Shown here one piece after another: positions 33,135 to 41,626 of a DNA stretch of 64,000 nt. The first letter of the stretch is position 1. Each line of letters opens with the position of its first letter. The stretch covers positions 969,298 to 1,033,297 of the forward strand of contig JAIXKJ010000008.1 in the NCBI GenBank assembly GCA_026928255.1, in the 5' to 3' direction. Origin of the DNA: Anaerolineales bacterium (GTDB lineage Bacteria; Chloroflexota; Anaerolineae; Anaerolineales; Villigracilaceae). The position numbers were made by a program, and so were the translations under genes. The notes under the pieces were generated by a model, which did not search any database, was not told where the DNA came from, and was given only the letters and a program-made list of their open reading frames with translations.

Positions 33135-33539
33135 ATGACGAAAATTACAAAATCGGAATACGAGATGTTGGCGGCGTTTCGCTACTCGCTGCGGAAATTT
33201 CTCCATTTCAGCGAAGAAGCCGCCGAAGCCGTCGGCTTGACGCCGCAACAGCACCAAGCGTTGTTGTCCATTAAGGGATTCCCCAGCGGAGAGCGAGTTA
33301 CCGTCAAAGCCCTCGCCGAACGAATGCAAATCCGCCACCACAGCGCGGTCGGACTGGCGAACCGTCTGGCGGCGCAAGGGCTGCTCCTCCGCGAGCCGTC
33401 GCAAACGGATAGGCGGCAGGTTTATCTGTCGCTGTCCAAGCAAGGCGCGGCGCTGCTCGAACGGCTGTCGTCCATCCACAAAGAAGAGTTGCGGCGCATC
33501 CTGCCCGAACTGCGCGAATTAATCGAACGCTTATCCTAA
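33135..33539 (+). CDS. MarR-family transcriptional regulator
   Basis: 134 residues from ATG 33135 (MTKITKSEYEML), behind GGGAG; an ATG at 33108 would place the start over the -10 box. The winged helix is clear: VTVKALAERMQIRHHSAVGLANRLAAQGLLLREPSQTDRRQVYLSLS, here cited only by its ends, with the wing DRRQVYLSLS. It most likely binds the palindrome between it and the CLC gene. The ligand is unknown. Confidence 0.9.
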   Translation: MTKITKSEYEMLAAFRYSLRKFLHFSEEAAEAVGLTPQQHQALLSIKGFPSGERVTVKALAERMQIRHHSAVGLANRLAAQGLLLREPSQTDRRQVYLSLSKQGAALLERLSSIHKEELRRILPELRELIERLS

Positions 33540-33572
33540 AAATATAAGATTGCGGTTTGCAAAGGAGAATGG

Positions 33573-34604
33573 ATGAACGACGAATCGAAAAGCAGACTCA
33601 AACTTCCCGTCGCCCTGTTCGTTTTATTAATCGCGTTTTCAGCCGCCTATTACGCGCGCAACCAATCGCGGATTTACGCGCCCGAACAAACGCCGCTTTC
33701 GTTACAGTTGAGCGGGGCGAGCGCCTACCCCGACGCCGAACTTTCCGGGTTGGCGTGGCACGGCGACACGCTCATTCTTCTGCCGCAATACCCCGAACGA
33801 TTCGGCGCGGGCGACGGCGCGCTTTTCGCGCTTCCTAAAGCGCAAATTCTCGCCGCGTTAGATGCAACGCCGCAGACTCCGCTCGAACCGTTTCTCGTCC
33901 ATTTGAGCGCGCCCAATCTGAAAAATTCGATTGCCAATTTTCAAGGCTACGAAGCCATCGCGTTTAATGGCGACCAAGTCTTCGTTACTATCGAAGCGGG
34001 TTGGGGGACGGACATGCACGGCTACCTCGTCGGCGGGCGCATCTCGCCCGACCAAAGTGAAATCGCTTTAGACACGTCCAATGTCCGCGAAATTCCGCTC
34101 GCCTTTCCGTCAGACAATCACAGCGACGAAGCGCTTTTAGTCGTCGGCGATTCGATTTTGACCTTCTTTGAAATCAACGGCGCGGACTTAAACCGCGCGC
34201 CCGCCGCCCACGTTTTCGACTTCGACTTAAACCCCAAAGGGACGCTTCCCTTTCCCAACATCGAATACCGCATAACCGACGCGGCGCTGGACGCAGACAA
34301 TACCTTCTGGGCGATCAATTACTTCTTCCCTGGCGACGCCAACCTCGCCGTAAAAAACGATTCGCTCGCCGAAAAGTACGGGCGCGGAAAGACGCACGCG
34401 CAACACAGCCAAGTGGAGCGTTTAGTCGAGATGACTTATTCGCCCGACGGAATCGCGCTGACGGATTCCGCGCCGATTCAACTAACCTTAGACGGCGACA
34501 CCGCCCGCAATCTCGAAGGGTTGGAGGTATTGGACGACAAAGGCTTTTTGCTGGTTACGGATAAATTTCCAACGACCTTGTTTCTGTTTGTGCCGAAACC
34601 TTAA
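33573..34604 (+). CDS. Membrane-anchored esterase-like (phytase-type propeller) protein
   Basis: 343 residues with an N-terminal signal anchor (about 10-28). The remainder looks like a beta-propeller: ELSGLAWHGDTLILL near the start and NLEGLEVLDDKGFLLVTDKF near the end, as in the esterase-like/SdiA-regulated family. It should lie outside the membrane. Substrate unknown. It follows marR after 33 bases with AAAGGAG, so it may share that transcript. Confidence 0.6.
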   Translation: MNDESKSRLKLPVALFVLLIAFSAAYYARNQSRIYAPEQTPLSLQLSGASAYPDAELSGLAWHGDTLILLPQYPERFGAGDGALFALPKAQILAALDATPQTPLEPFLVHLSAPNLKNSIANFQGYEAIAFNGDQVFVTIEAGWGTDMHGYLVGGRISPDQSEIALDTSNVREIPLAFPSDNHSDEALLVVGDSILTFFEINGADLNRAPAAHVFDFDLNPKGTLPFPNIEYRITDAALDADNTFWAINYFFPGDANLAVKNDSLAEKYGRGKTHAQHSQVERLVEMTYSPDGIALTDSAPIQLTLDGDTARNLEGLEVLDDKGFLLVTDKFPTTLFLFVPKP

Positions 34605-34684
34605 GAAAGTTATTTTCAACGCGGCGCGGCGTTTGAGAATATCGTCCCTAGCACGTTCGCCAAACAAAAAGGCCGGCTGAAAAT

Positions 34685-35209
34685 TTATCTTCCCTCTTCC
34701 CATGCGCGGACAAAATCCGCTTGGGTTTCGGTTTCGGGCGAGCGCGGCAGGACGAGGCTGTCGGGGCGCGTCTTATACAGCGCGTTGACGTGTTGCAGCG
34801 CTTCGTCGGTCTTCATGCCGTGCCGCACGAGATAACATCCGACCGTCATGCCGGTGCGCCCAATCCCCGCCCAGCAGTGAACATAAACGGGCTGTTCGTT
34901 TTGAAGCGCCTCGTCAATCGCATCGAGGATTTCGACCATCGCCGACACGGAAGCGACGCCGTGATCTTGAACCGAAAAACGATGGTGCTTGACGGCGTAA
35001 CCGTAAATGTGCGCCTCTTCTTGGAGGATCGGCTCGTAAGGCTTTAGCTCGTGCGGGTGCGTCAAATCAATAAAAACGCGGATTCCGCTTTCGAGAAAAG
35101 CGTCCATGCGGCGGCAGGTTTTTTGCGAATCGTAATCGCCGGGGTATGCGCCCGCTAAAAATAAATTTTCTTTCACCCAATAAGATTCAGGAATGGGAAG
35201 ATTTTGCAT
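34685..35209 (-). CDS. Dual-specificity/tyrosine phosphatase
   Basis: 174 residues from ATG 35209 (MQNLPIPESYW), preceded by AAGGAACG; another ATG lies at 35230. The active-site loop is YVHCWAGIGRTGMTVG, the C-x5-R motif of cysteine-based phosphatases, and FIDLTHPHELKPY supplies a likely general-acid region. The size and shape fit dual-specificity phosphatases, which act on phosphoproteins or other phosphates. Its neighbours do not show the target. Confidence 0.88.
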   Translation of the reverse strand: MQNLPIPESYWVKENLFLAGAYPGDYDSQKTCRRMDAFLESGIRVFIDLTHPHELKPYEPILQEEAHIYGYAVKHHRFSVQDHGVASVSAMVEILDAIDEALQNEQPVYVHCWAGIGRTGMTVGCYLVRHGMKTDEALQHVNALYKTRPDSLVLPRSPETETQADFVRAWEEGR

Positions 35210-35266
35210 AGACGTTCCTTGACTATTCATAAATCTTTGAAATTCTCGCTTTCTTTGAAACGACGG

Positions 35267-36334
35267 TTATTCTTGCGGAAAGTTCTCGCACATGTTCGAT
35301 AAGATTTCCTCGCGCAATTGTATCAGTTCGGGGTATTGATAAAAGAAAAGGATTTTTTGCTCGGCAATCGTCTCTCCGCTAGGTTTGGGAGAAAAGACAA
35401 AGTAACTGAACGCTTCGGCAATGTCTTCGACGGGGTGCGTCGTCGAGTAGTAACTAAGAAATTGGTCTTCGTATTTGAGGTAGAAATCGCCCAACTTTTC
35501 TTCGCGGACGTTTGGGTCTTCTTCAAGGTTAATCGCGTTCCATTCTTCGTATGTGTCCGCCCAGAATTGATCGTAAAAAGCGTTGATGTATGAATCGGAA
35601 TTGGAGCAGCCTTCGCCAGGGAAGAACGTGTCGCAGGCGGAAATCGCTTTTAGATAAATGTCGTTATCGTCGGGATTGTTAAAAACCGCGAGGCTGGGCG
35701 TAACTTGATTAGAGTTTAACGTCAGCAAATGGGCGAACTCGTGAACCAACGTGAAGGAAAGATAATAGTAATTGTCCACGTCGGCGCTGTCCACTTCAAG
35801 CCGCCAGTCTTTCGGGTCGTCCGTTTGGACGACGGACGCCAGCGTGTTATTTTTTCCGTCGGTGAAGACGGAAAATTCTTTCAGCATCGGGCGTTGTTCG
35901 AGCGGAATCAGCGCGACGAAATAATTCCAAATATTAAGGTGCAGTTCGGCGTCTTTTTGAACCTCTTTGAGTTCGTCGGGGACTTTTTCATAAACAGGGT
36001 TTTTTATTTCGTCGCCTTTAACCGTGTAATACACGATTGTCGTAGCTTCCGCTTCCGCGTTTTCAGATTCGTCTTCGCCGTTTTCGTCCGAGTTGGTTGC
36101 GACGATTTGAGCGGCGACGTTCGAGCAGGCGTAGGGTTCGGAGGAAATTTCGATTTCAGATTCGGCGGTCGGCGGCTGGGATGAATTATCCGCTTCTGAT
36201 TCATCTATCGGCGCGGATTGTTCCGAAACGCTCGGTTCGGTTTCGGTAAAATCTTCGTCGTCTAAAAAGGCGTTGCAGGCGAACGAAGAAAAAATCAAGG
36301 CGAAAAGCGCTAGCAGCAGTTTGAAGCGTTGCAT
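35267..36334 (-). CDS. Putative zinc-metalloprotease lipoprotein
   Basis: 355 residues. The signal peptide ends with FSSFAC, a plausible lipobox, followed by an acidic Glu/Ser/Asp-rich linker of about 70 residues. The body has SFTLVHEFAHLLTL, an HExxH zinc motif, and about 110 residues later HPVEDIAEAFSYFVF, whose Glu could be the third zinc ligand, as in gluzincins. No family is named with certainty. It is probably on the cell surface. Linked genes do not indicate a substrate. Confidence 0.7.
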   Translation of the reverse strand: MQRFKLLLALFALIFSSFACNAFLDDEDFTETEPSVSEQSAPIDESEADNSSQPPTAESEIEISSEPYACSNVAAQIVATNSDENGEDESENAEAEATTIVYYTVKGDEIKNPVYEKVPDELKEVQKDAELHLNIWNYFVALIPLEQRPMLKEFSVFTDGKNNTLASVVQTDDPKDWRLEVDSADVDNYYYLSFTLVHEFAHLLTLNSNQVTPSLAVFNNPDDNDIYLKAISACDTFFPGEGCSNSDSYINAFYDQFWADTYEEWNAINLEEDPNVREEKLGDFYLKYEDQFLSYYSTTHPVEDIAEAFSYFVFSPKPSGETIAEQKILFFYQYPELIQLREEILSNMCENFPQE

Positions 36335-36412
36335 AATAAAATTCCTTTGAAGATGTTTTGAGACAGAGTCGCCCGCGCTTGCAAAAAAGGTTTTACAATT
36401 TTGTTAGATTGT

Positions 36413-37426
36413 TTACTTGAACGGAAGCGAAATCCAGCCCGCGTCTAAAAAATAGAGATAAAGATAGCCGAAGAGCATGACCATCCACAAAACGAGTTGA
36501 ATTTGGTCGAGCAGATTTTCCCACGAAACCGCGAGGTTGTCGCGGATGGTTTGCATGATGCTTTCTAAGTTGTCGAGTCGGTTGGCGACGCTCTCTTTCC
36601 AATCTTTCAAATAAAATTCGGATTGAATGGCGTTGTAGAGTTCGGCGGTGTACCAATCGCCGATGAGCAATAAAGTTTGTTCGGCGCGTTCAAAGTCGAG
36701 CATGAGTTCGAGTTTGTGTTCCGCAATTTTGCGGATTAATCCTCGCGTGGCGCTGGGGCGGCGTTTGCCTTCAAAAAACGTTTCTTTGATTTTCGCCAAC
36801 AGTTCGTCAATGGATTGGTCTAACATGCGGTAGCGCAAAAGTTGATAACTGCCAATTTTAAGCAAGGCGATGTCGGAGGCGTAATCGCCGTTGGGGACGA
36901 TGATGACCGCGCCTTCCCAATCTACCAATGTTAATTCTGCGGCGGAATAGCGCGTGCGCGACATCAAAATTTCGGCGACTTCTTTTTTGTCGAGCGTGTC
37001 GCGCTGCGAGCGGATGAAGCGGGCGATGGCGAGGGCGTTTTTGTCAATCCACGAGTCAGGCGCGCGTTTGACTTCGTCTACGAGCAGGATGATGTAATCT
37101 TCAAACAATCCGTTAAGGCGATAGGTTTCAGGGATGTATTTGCTTTTGAGCGCGTTTTCAATTTTCATGCGCTCCGTCAAAGCGGAAGGGGCGAAGGGGT
37201 CGTCCAACGAAAAACGCGCCTCGACCATTTGGGCGTATTCGTCGTATTGATGGCGAACGACGGAGATGACGCGACCTTCAATCAAAACCGTCTCGTAGCC
37301 GAGACTGACGAGGTCAATGTGGACGGGTCGAAAGTAGGGCGCGTCTTTCAACCCGTCAATGGATTCTTTTTGCGGCGCGGCTTTTGGTTCGGCGTCGGGG
37401 AAGACGACGAGATAACAAATTTCCAT
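36413..37426 (-). CDS. Unknown protein with C-terminal membrane helix
   Basis: 337 residues, mostly alpha-helical and soluble, with one hydrophobic segment near the C-terminus (about 312-328, VLWMVMLFGYLYLYFL). The order of a conserved core, WYTAELYNAIQSEFYLKDW, then RLDNLESIMQTIRDNL and a terminal helix, loosely recalls the RMD1/DUF155 family, but the match is weak. A TACACT box ends six bases before its ATG. It is downstream of the response regulator at 37450 on the same strand. Confidence 0.65.
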   Translation of the reverse strand: MEICYLVVFPDAEPKAAPQKESIDGLKDAPYFRPVHIDLVSLGYETVLIEGRVISVVRHQYDEYAQMVEARFSLDDPFAPSALTERMKIENALKSKYIPETYRLNGLFEDYIILLVDEVKRAPDSWIDKNALAIARFIRSQRDTLDKKEVAEILMSRTRYSAAELTLVDWEGAVIIVPNGDYASDIALLKIGSYQLLRYRMLDQSIDELLAKIKETFFEGKRRPSATRGLIRKIAEHKLELMLDFERAEQTLLLIGDWYTAELYNAIQSEFYLKDWKESVANRLDNLESIMQTIRDNLAVSWENLLDQIQLVLWMVMLFGYLYLYFLDAGWISLPFK

Positions 37427-37449
37427 GCCTTAAGTGTAGCACAAGGCGC

Positions 37450-37827
37450 TTAGCCGCTTGTCTCTCGCGGACGCAGGCGCGCGCTTAAGTCGCGCAATTG
37501 CGAATAAGTAATCGGTTTGATTAAGACCAAATCGGCGACGCCGCGAGTCGCTTCCGCCATCAATTCGTCGGCGGTGGTTACGATCACGCGCGTTTTTTTC
37601 AGACGTTCGTCGGCGCGGATTTGTTTCAGAATCTGGTCGCCTGAAATGTGCGGAATGTGCATGTCTAACGTAACGACGGCGGGGACGACTTCGGCGAGGC
37701 GTTGTTGCGCCGCTTGCCCGTCGCGGACGATTTCCGTCGCGTAGTTTGCGGCTGTCAGCGCTTGGTTGAAGATTTCGGCGAGGTCTTCGTCGTCCTCGAC
37801 GATTAATGCGAAGGCTTCTTGAGTCAT
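37450..37827 (-). CDS. Single-domain response regulator
   Basis: 125 residues, only a receiver domain. The acidic pocket EDDEDL is at about 11-16, the phosphoacceptor aspartate is in VTLDMHIPHISG, and the conserved Lys is in VLIKPITYSQ. Lacking an output domain, it must act through protein contacts or as a phosphate sink. Its ATG overlaps the stop of the histidine kinase (ATGA), so the two are translationally coupled partners. Confidence 0.92.
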   Translation of the reverse strand: MTQEAFALIVEDDEDLAEIFNQALTAANYATEIVRDGQAAQQRLAEVVPAVVTLDMHIPHISGDQILKQIRADERLKKTRVIVTTADELMAEATRGVADLVLIKPITYSQLRDLSARLRPRETSG

Positions 37828-39548
37828 GCGTTCTCCTTTTGCGGGGGGGCGATTTTAGGTTGCGTTTGCGTTATATCCGCGACGAGGGGCAGCGAAACGA
37901 TGAAGGCGCTGCCTTTGCCGATTTCGCTTTCAAGGCGGATAGAGCCTTTCATCAACTCGACCAATTGCTTGACAATGGAAAGTCCCAACCCTACGCCGCC
38001 ATGCTCGCGAACGGCGCTGGCGTCCGCTTGACGGAACGATTCAAAGACGAGTTCTTGCGCCTCCGCCGCAATTCCGCCGCCAGAATCAGAAACGCGGATT
38101 TGCCAGCGCTGCGCGTCTTCGGGCTGAATGCGGACGTTGACGAATCCTTTGTCGGTAAATTTTATGGCGTTGCCGACTAGATTAATCAACACTTGATGCA
38201 GACGATGCGAGTCGCCCATGATTACTTGCGGCATATCGGAAGCGAGGTCGGTTTGCAGGTCGAGTCCTTTTTTTGTCGCCAGTTGTTCCATTACGCCGTG
38301 CAGCGAATCTAACAATTCGACGGGGCGACAAGGCTCGACGATAATTTTCAACTTGCCCGATTGAATCTGCGCCTGATCCAACAACTCGCCGACGATAGTC
38401 AGCAGGCGTTTTGTGCTGTTCATCATGCGTTCGGCAATGGCGCTTTGTTTTTCGTTTATCGCGCCGTACACGCCTTCTTTTAACATTTCGGCATACCCCA
38501 AAACGGCGTTAAGCGGCGTGCGTAATTCGTGCGAGACGACGCCCACGAAAGTGTCTTTCATTTTTTCCAATTCCGCTTCGCGGGTTACGTCGCGGAAGAC
38601 CGCCACCGAGCCGATGGATTTTCGTTCTGCGTCTGTAACGCGGGCGATGCTCGCCGAAAGCGTTTTGTTTTCCGATTGCACGCGAATGCCCGTCAGCGTT
38701 TTTTCGCGTTCCTCAAAGACGCTTTGCATTGTCCGCTTGTCGTCGCTGCCGATGCGCGAAATAAAATCCGCCATGCTATGATTAATCAAATCGTTAACGG
38801 GAATGTTGATTAAGCGGCTCAACGCAGGGTTGGCTAAGATGGCGTTATTCTGACTGTCAAACACGATCACGCCGTCGGCGATGGAATCAAGAATGGCTTG
38901 GTTGCGTCCCGCCGCCGCCGCCGCGCGGACGAGCGTCTGCGCCAGTTCTTGGGTTTTTTCTTCCGCCAAATGGTCGAGGTTTAGGTTGAGCGTTTGCAAC
39001 TCGCGCAGAACTTGTTCTAACGAACGAGTCGCCAGCCAAGTGATTAACGCCAACATGAAGAAGCCGATTAATGCGAAGAAACTCGGTTGGACGGGCGGCG
39101 TTGCGACGCTTGCCGCCCAAAACATATAAGCGGCGCTGATGGCGGCGAAAATAAAACTTGCGGAAGGAAAAAGAATCAAACTCGAAGCGGCGATGGGAAT
39201 CGTAAAAACAAAAGTCGAGCGCCCGTTGGCGAGTTCTTGGGGCGCGTCCAGCCAATAGACGAAAAGAGTTGAAATCGCAAGAAAGAGAAAGGCCGCCCAA
39301 TTTCCCGAACGACGGTTGACAAAATAAATAATCGTCATGGTCGGAAATAAACTGACGATGGCACGCGTTAACATCATCTTTGCGTGTTGGTCTTCGGCGG
39401 TCAACGCTGGAGCCAAGCGCACATAAACCAACCCAATCGCCGCGCAGGCGACGATGCCCAATAAAGTAATATTAATCAAGCGGCGACGGCGAAACTCGCG
39501 CGGGTCGTCCACGGCGACGTTAAGGATTCGGTCAAAAAAACGATTCAT
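37824..39548 (-). CDS. Membrane PAS histidine kinase
   Basis: 574 residues from ATG 39548 (MNRFFDRILNVAV), with GGAG about nine bases upstream. Five or six N-terminal hydrophobic helices (about 25-190) are followed by a short coiled coil, a PAS domain (GVIVFDSQNNAILANPALSR), HisKA with the phospho-His in GVVSHELRTPLNAVLG, and HATPase_c (NLVGNAIKFTDKG, HGGVGLGLSIVKQLVE). It is likely a membrane or intracellular signal sensor feeding the receiver protein next to it. Confidence 0.93.
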   Translation of the reverse strand: MNRFFDRILNVAVDDPREFRRRRLINITLLGIVACAAIGLVYVRLAPALTAEDQHAKMMLTRAIVSLFPTMTIIYFVNRRSGNWAAFLFLAISTLFVYWLDAPQELANGRSTFVFTIPIAASSLILFPSASFIFAAISAAYMFWAASVATPPVQPSFFALIGFFMLALITWLATRSLEQVLRELQTLNLNLDHLAEEKTQELAQTLVRAAAAAGRNQAILDSIADGVIVFDSQNNAILANPALSRLINIPVNDLINHSMADFISRIGSDDKRTMQSVFEEREKTLTGIRVQSENKTLSASIARVTDAERKSIGSVAVFRDVTREAELEKMKDTFVGVVSHELRTPLNAVLGYAEMLKEGVYGAINEKQSAIAERMMNSTKRLLTIVGELLDQAQIQSGKLKIIVEPCRPVELLDSLHGVMEQLATKKGLDLQTDLASDMPQVIMGDSHRLHQVLINLVGNAIKFTDKGFVNVRIQPEDAQRWQIRVSDSGGGIAAEAQELVFESFRQADASAVREHGGVGLGLSIVKQLVELMKGSIRLESEIGKGSAFIVSLPLVADITQTQPKIAPPQKENA

Positions 39549-39710
39549 CGTTCGTCCATTCTCCGCCAAACGGGCGGTCCGAAACATGCGCTTATCATAC
39601 TCCTAAAAAATAAAATGCCGTGTTTTTGTCAACGATTTAACATTTAACAAAAATGCAAAACGCCGCAAAATCCGCAGGCGCTTTATACTAAGGAAAAAAT
39701 TTCGGGTGAT

Positions 39711-41381
39711 ATGATGACTCTTCAAGACCGCTTCAATCAATGGAAAGAAACGCTATTAAAAAAATCGTTGGATCGTTTTAAGGAACGCAAGGAACGCTTT
39801 GAAACCAGTTCGGGAATTGAGTTGCCGCGCCTCGCGCTTCCGCCCGAACTTAATTCGCTTGCAGACGATTCTTACTACGCCGAAAAATTAGGCTTTCCTG
39901 GCGAATACCCCTTCGCGCGCGGCGTTCAGCCGACCATGTACCGCACGCGCTTTTGGACGATGCGCCAATACGCCGGCTTTTCCACCGCCGAAGAATCAAA
40001 CAAGCGCTATCGCTACCTGCTTGAACAAGGGCAGACGGGTTTATCGGTCGCTTTCGATTTGCCGACGCAAATCGGCTACGACGCGGACGACCCAATCGCG
40101 CAAGGCGAAGTCGGCAAGGTCGGCGTTTCGATTTCTTCCATTAAAGATATGGAACAACTGTTTGACCAAATTCCGCTCGACAAAGTTTCCACATCTATGA
40201 CGATTAACGCGCCTGCGGGCGTGTTGCTGGCGATGTACATCGCCGTCGCCAAACGTCAAGGCGCGGACATGCGTCAACTGCGCGGCACGATTCAAAACGA
40301 CATCCTCAAAGAGTACGTCGCGCGCGGGACGTACATCTTCCCGCCCGCGCCGTCCATGCGTCTGATTACCGACATCTTCCAATTCTGCGCGGCGGACGTC
40401 CCTTATTGGAATACGATTTCGATTTCGGGCTACCACATCCGCGAGGCGGGTTCGACCGCCGTGCAAGAAGTCGCCTTCACGCTGGCGAACGGAATCGCTT
40501 ACGTCGAAGCGGCGCTGGCGGCGGGTCTCGACGTGGACGACTTCGCCGGTCAACTTTCGTTTTTCTTCAACGCGCATAATAACGTGTTGGAGGAAGTCGC
40601 CAAGTTCCGCGCGGCGCGGCGCATGTGGGCGCGCATAATGCGCGAACGTTTTAACGCGCAGAAGCCCGCTTCATGGCAGTTGCGTTTCCACACGCAAACG
40701 GCCGGCTCGACGCTAACCGCGCAACAGCCGGAAAATAACGTGGCGCGCGTTACGCTGCAGGCGCTGTCCGCCGTGCTGGGCGGGACGCAATCGCTGCACA
40801 CCAATTCGATGGATGAAGCGCTTTGGCTGCCGACGGAAAAGTCGGTGCGCGTGGCGTTGCGGACGCAACAAATCATCGCCTATGAATCGGGCGCGGCGGA
40901 TTCGGTAGATCCGCTGGCGGGATCGTATCTGGTCGAATATCTGACTGACGAAATTGAAAAAGGCGCGTTAAGTTACATCGCGCAAATTGATGAGATGGGC
41001 GGGGCGCTGCAATCCATTGAAAAAGGGTTTATGCAAAATGAAATCCAAAACGCCGCTTACGCCGCGCAACAAGCCGTCGAAAGGAAGGAGCAAATTATCG
41101 TCGGCGTCAATCAATTTCAAATAGACGAAGACGTCGAGTTGGAACGTTTGCGCGTGGACGCTTCGATCGAGCAGGGTCAGCGCGAGAAGTTGAAAACCTT
41201 GCGCGCGGGGCGCGATTCGGCGACGGTCAATTCCCTGCTTGAAAAATTAACCGCCGCCGCCAAAGGCGCGCAAAACTTGATGCCGCTCTTCATCGAATGC
41301 GTGGAGAGCGACATTACGCTCGGCGAAATTTGCAACGCGCTGCGCGGCGTTTGGGGCGAGTACGTCGCGGAAGGGTTTTGA
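39711..41381 (+). CDS. Methylmalonyl-CoA mutase large (catalytic) subunit
   Basis: 556 residues, the length of the separate catalytic subunit without a B12 domain. [17 protein letters not shown] carries the tyrosine of true methylmalonyl-CoA mutases (Phe or Ile in isobutyryl- and 2-hydroxyisobutyryl-CoA mutases). Also present are [14 protein letters not shown] and [15 protein letters not shown]. With a B12-binding small subunit it interconverts methylmalonyl-CoA and succinyl-CoA. No small subunit, epimerase or MeaB-like GTPase is in the window, so the partner must be elsewhere. A TATACT box lies at 39684-39689. Confidence 0.9.
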   Translation: MMTLQDRFNQWKETLLKKSLDRFKERKERFETSSGIELPRLALPPELNSLADDSYYAEKLGFPGEYPFARGVQPTMYRTRFWTMRQYAGFSTAEESNKRYRYLLEQGQTGLSVAFDLPTQIGYDADDPIAQGEVGKVGVSISSIKDMEQLFDQIPLDKVSTSMTINAPAGVLLAMYIAVAKRQGADMRQLRGTIQNDILKEYVARGTYIFPPAPSMRLITDIFQFCAADVPYWNTISISGYHIREAGSTAVQEVAFTLANGIAYVEAALAAGLDVDDFAGQLSFFFNAHNNVLEEVAKFRAARRMWARIMRERFNAQKPASWQLRFHTQTAGSTLTAQQPENNVARVTLQALSAVLGGTQSLHTNSMDEALWLPTEKSVRVALRTQQIIAYESGAADSVDPLAGSYLVEYLTDEIEKGALSYIAQIDEMGGALQSIEKGFMQNEIQNAAYAAQQAVERKEQIIVGVNQFQIDEDVELERLRVDASIEQGQREKLKTLRAGRDSATVNSLLEKLTAAAKGAQNLMPLFIECVESDITLGEICNALRGVWGEYVAEGF

Positions 41382-41626
41382 GCAAGGCGCAGAATTTTGC
41401 GCCCGTTTTTTATTCGCAAGAAACCTTAATTCTGTGGTACACTCCGCGCGTTCTATTTCTGGAAATTGGTTTTGATCGCTTTGATTAACGCCCGTCGAAA
41501 GTAGCCGGGCTTTTTTGTTGGGCGGACGCGCCTGAAAAGGAGCGTCTTGTTAAGCAGGAAGAAATTAAAGGAAGTTGTCAAAACCAAATTAAGCGACTAG
41601 CGAACTAGTCAACTAAAAAGGATAAC
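41382..41626 (+). promoter_or_regulatory. Long leader with hairpins before DEAD-box helicase
   Basis: No gene is seen. A TGGTACACT (extended -10) lies at 41435-41443. GCCCG (41490-41494) and CGGGC (41506-41510) form a short stem followed by TTTTTT, an attenuator or terminator candidate. GACTAG-CGAA-CTAGTC (41595-41610) is a perfect tetraloop hairpin just before the ribosome-binding site (AAAAAGG). Long structured leaders are common for cold-induced RNA helicases. Confidence 0.5.
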
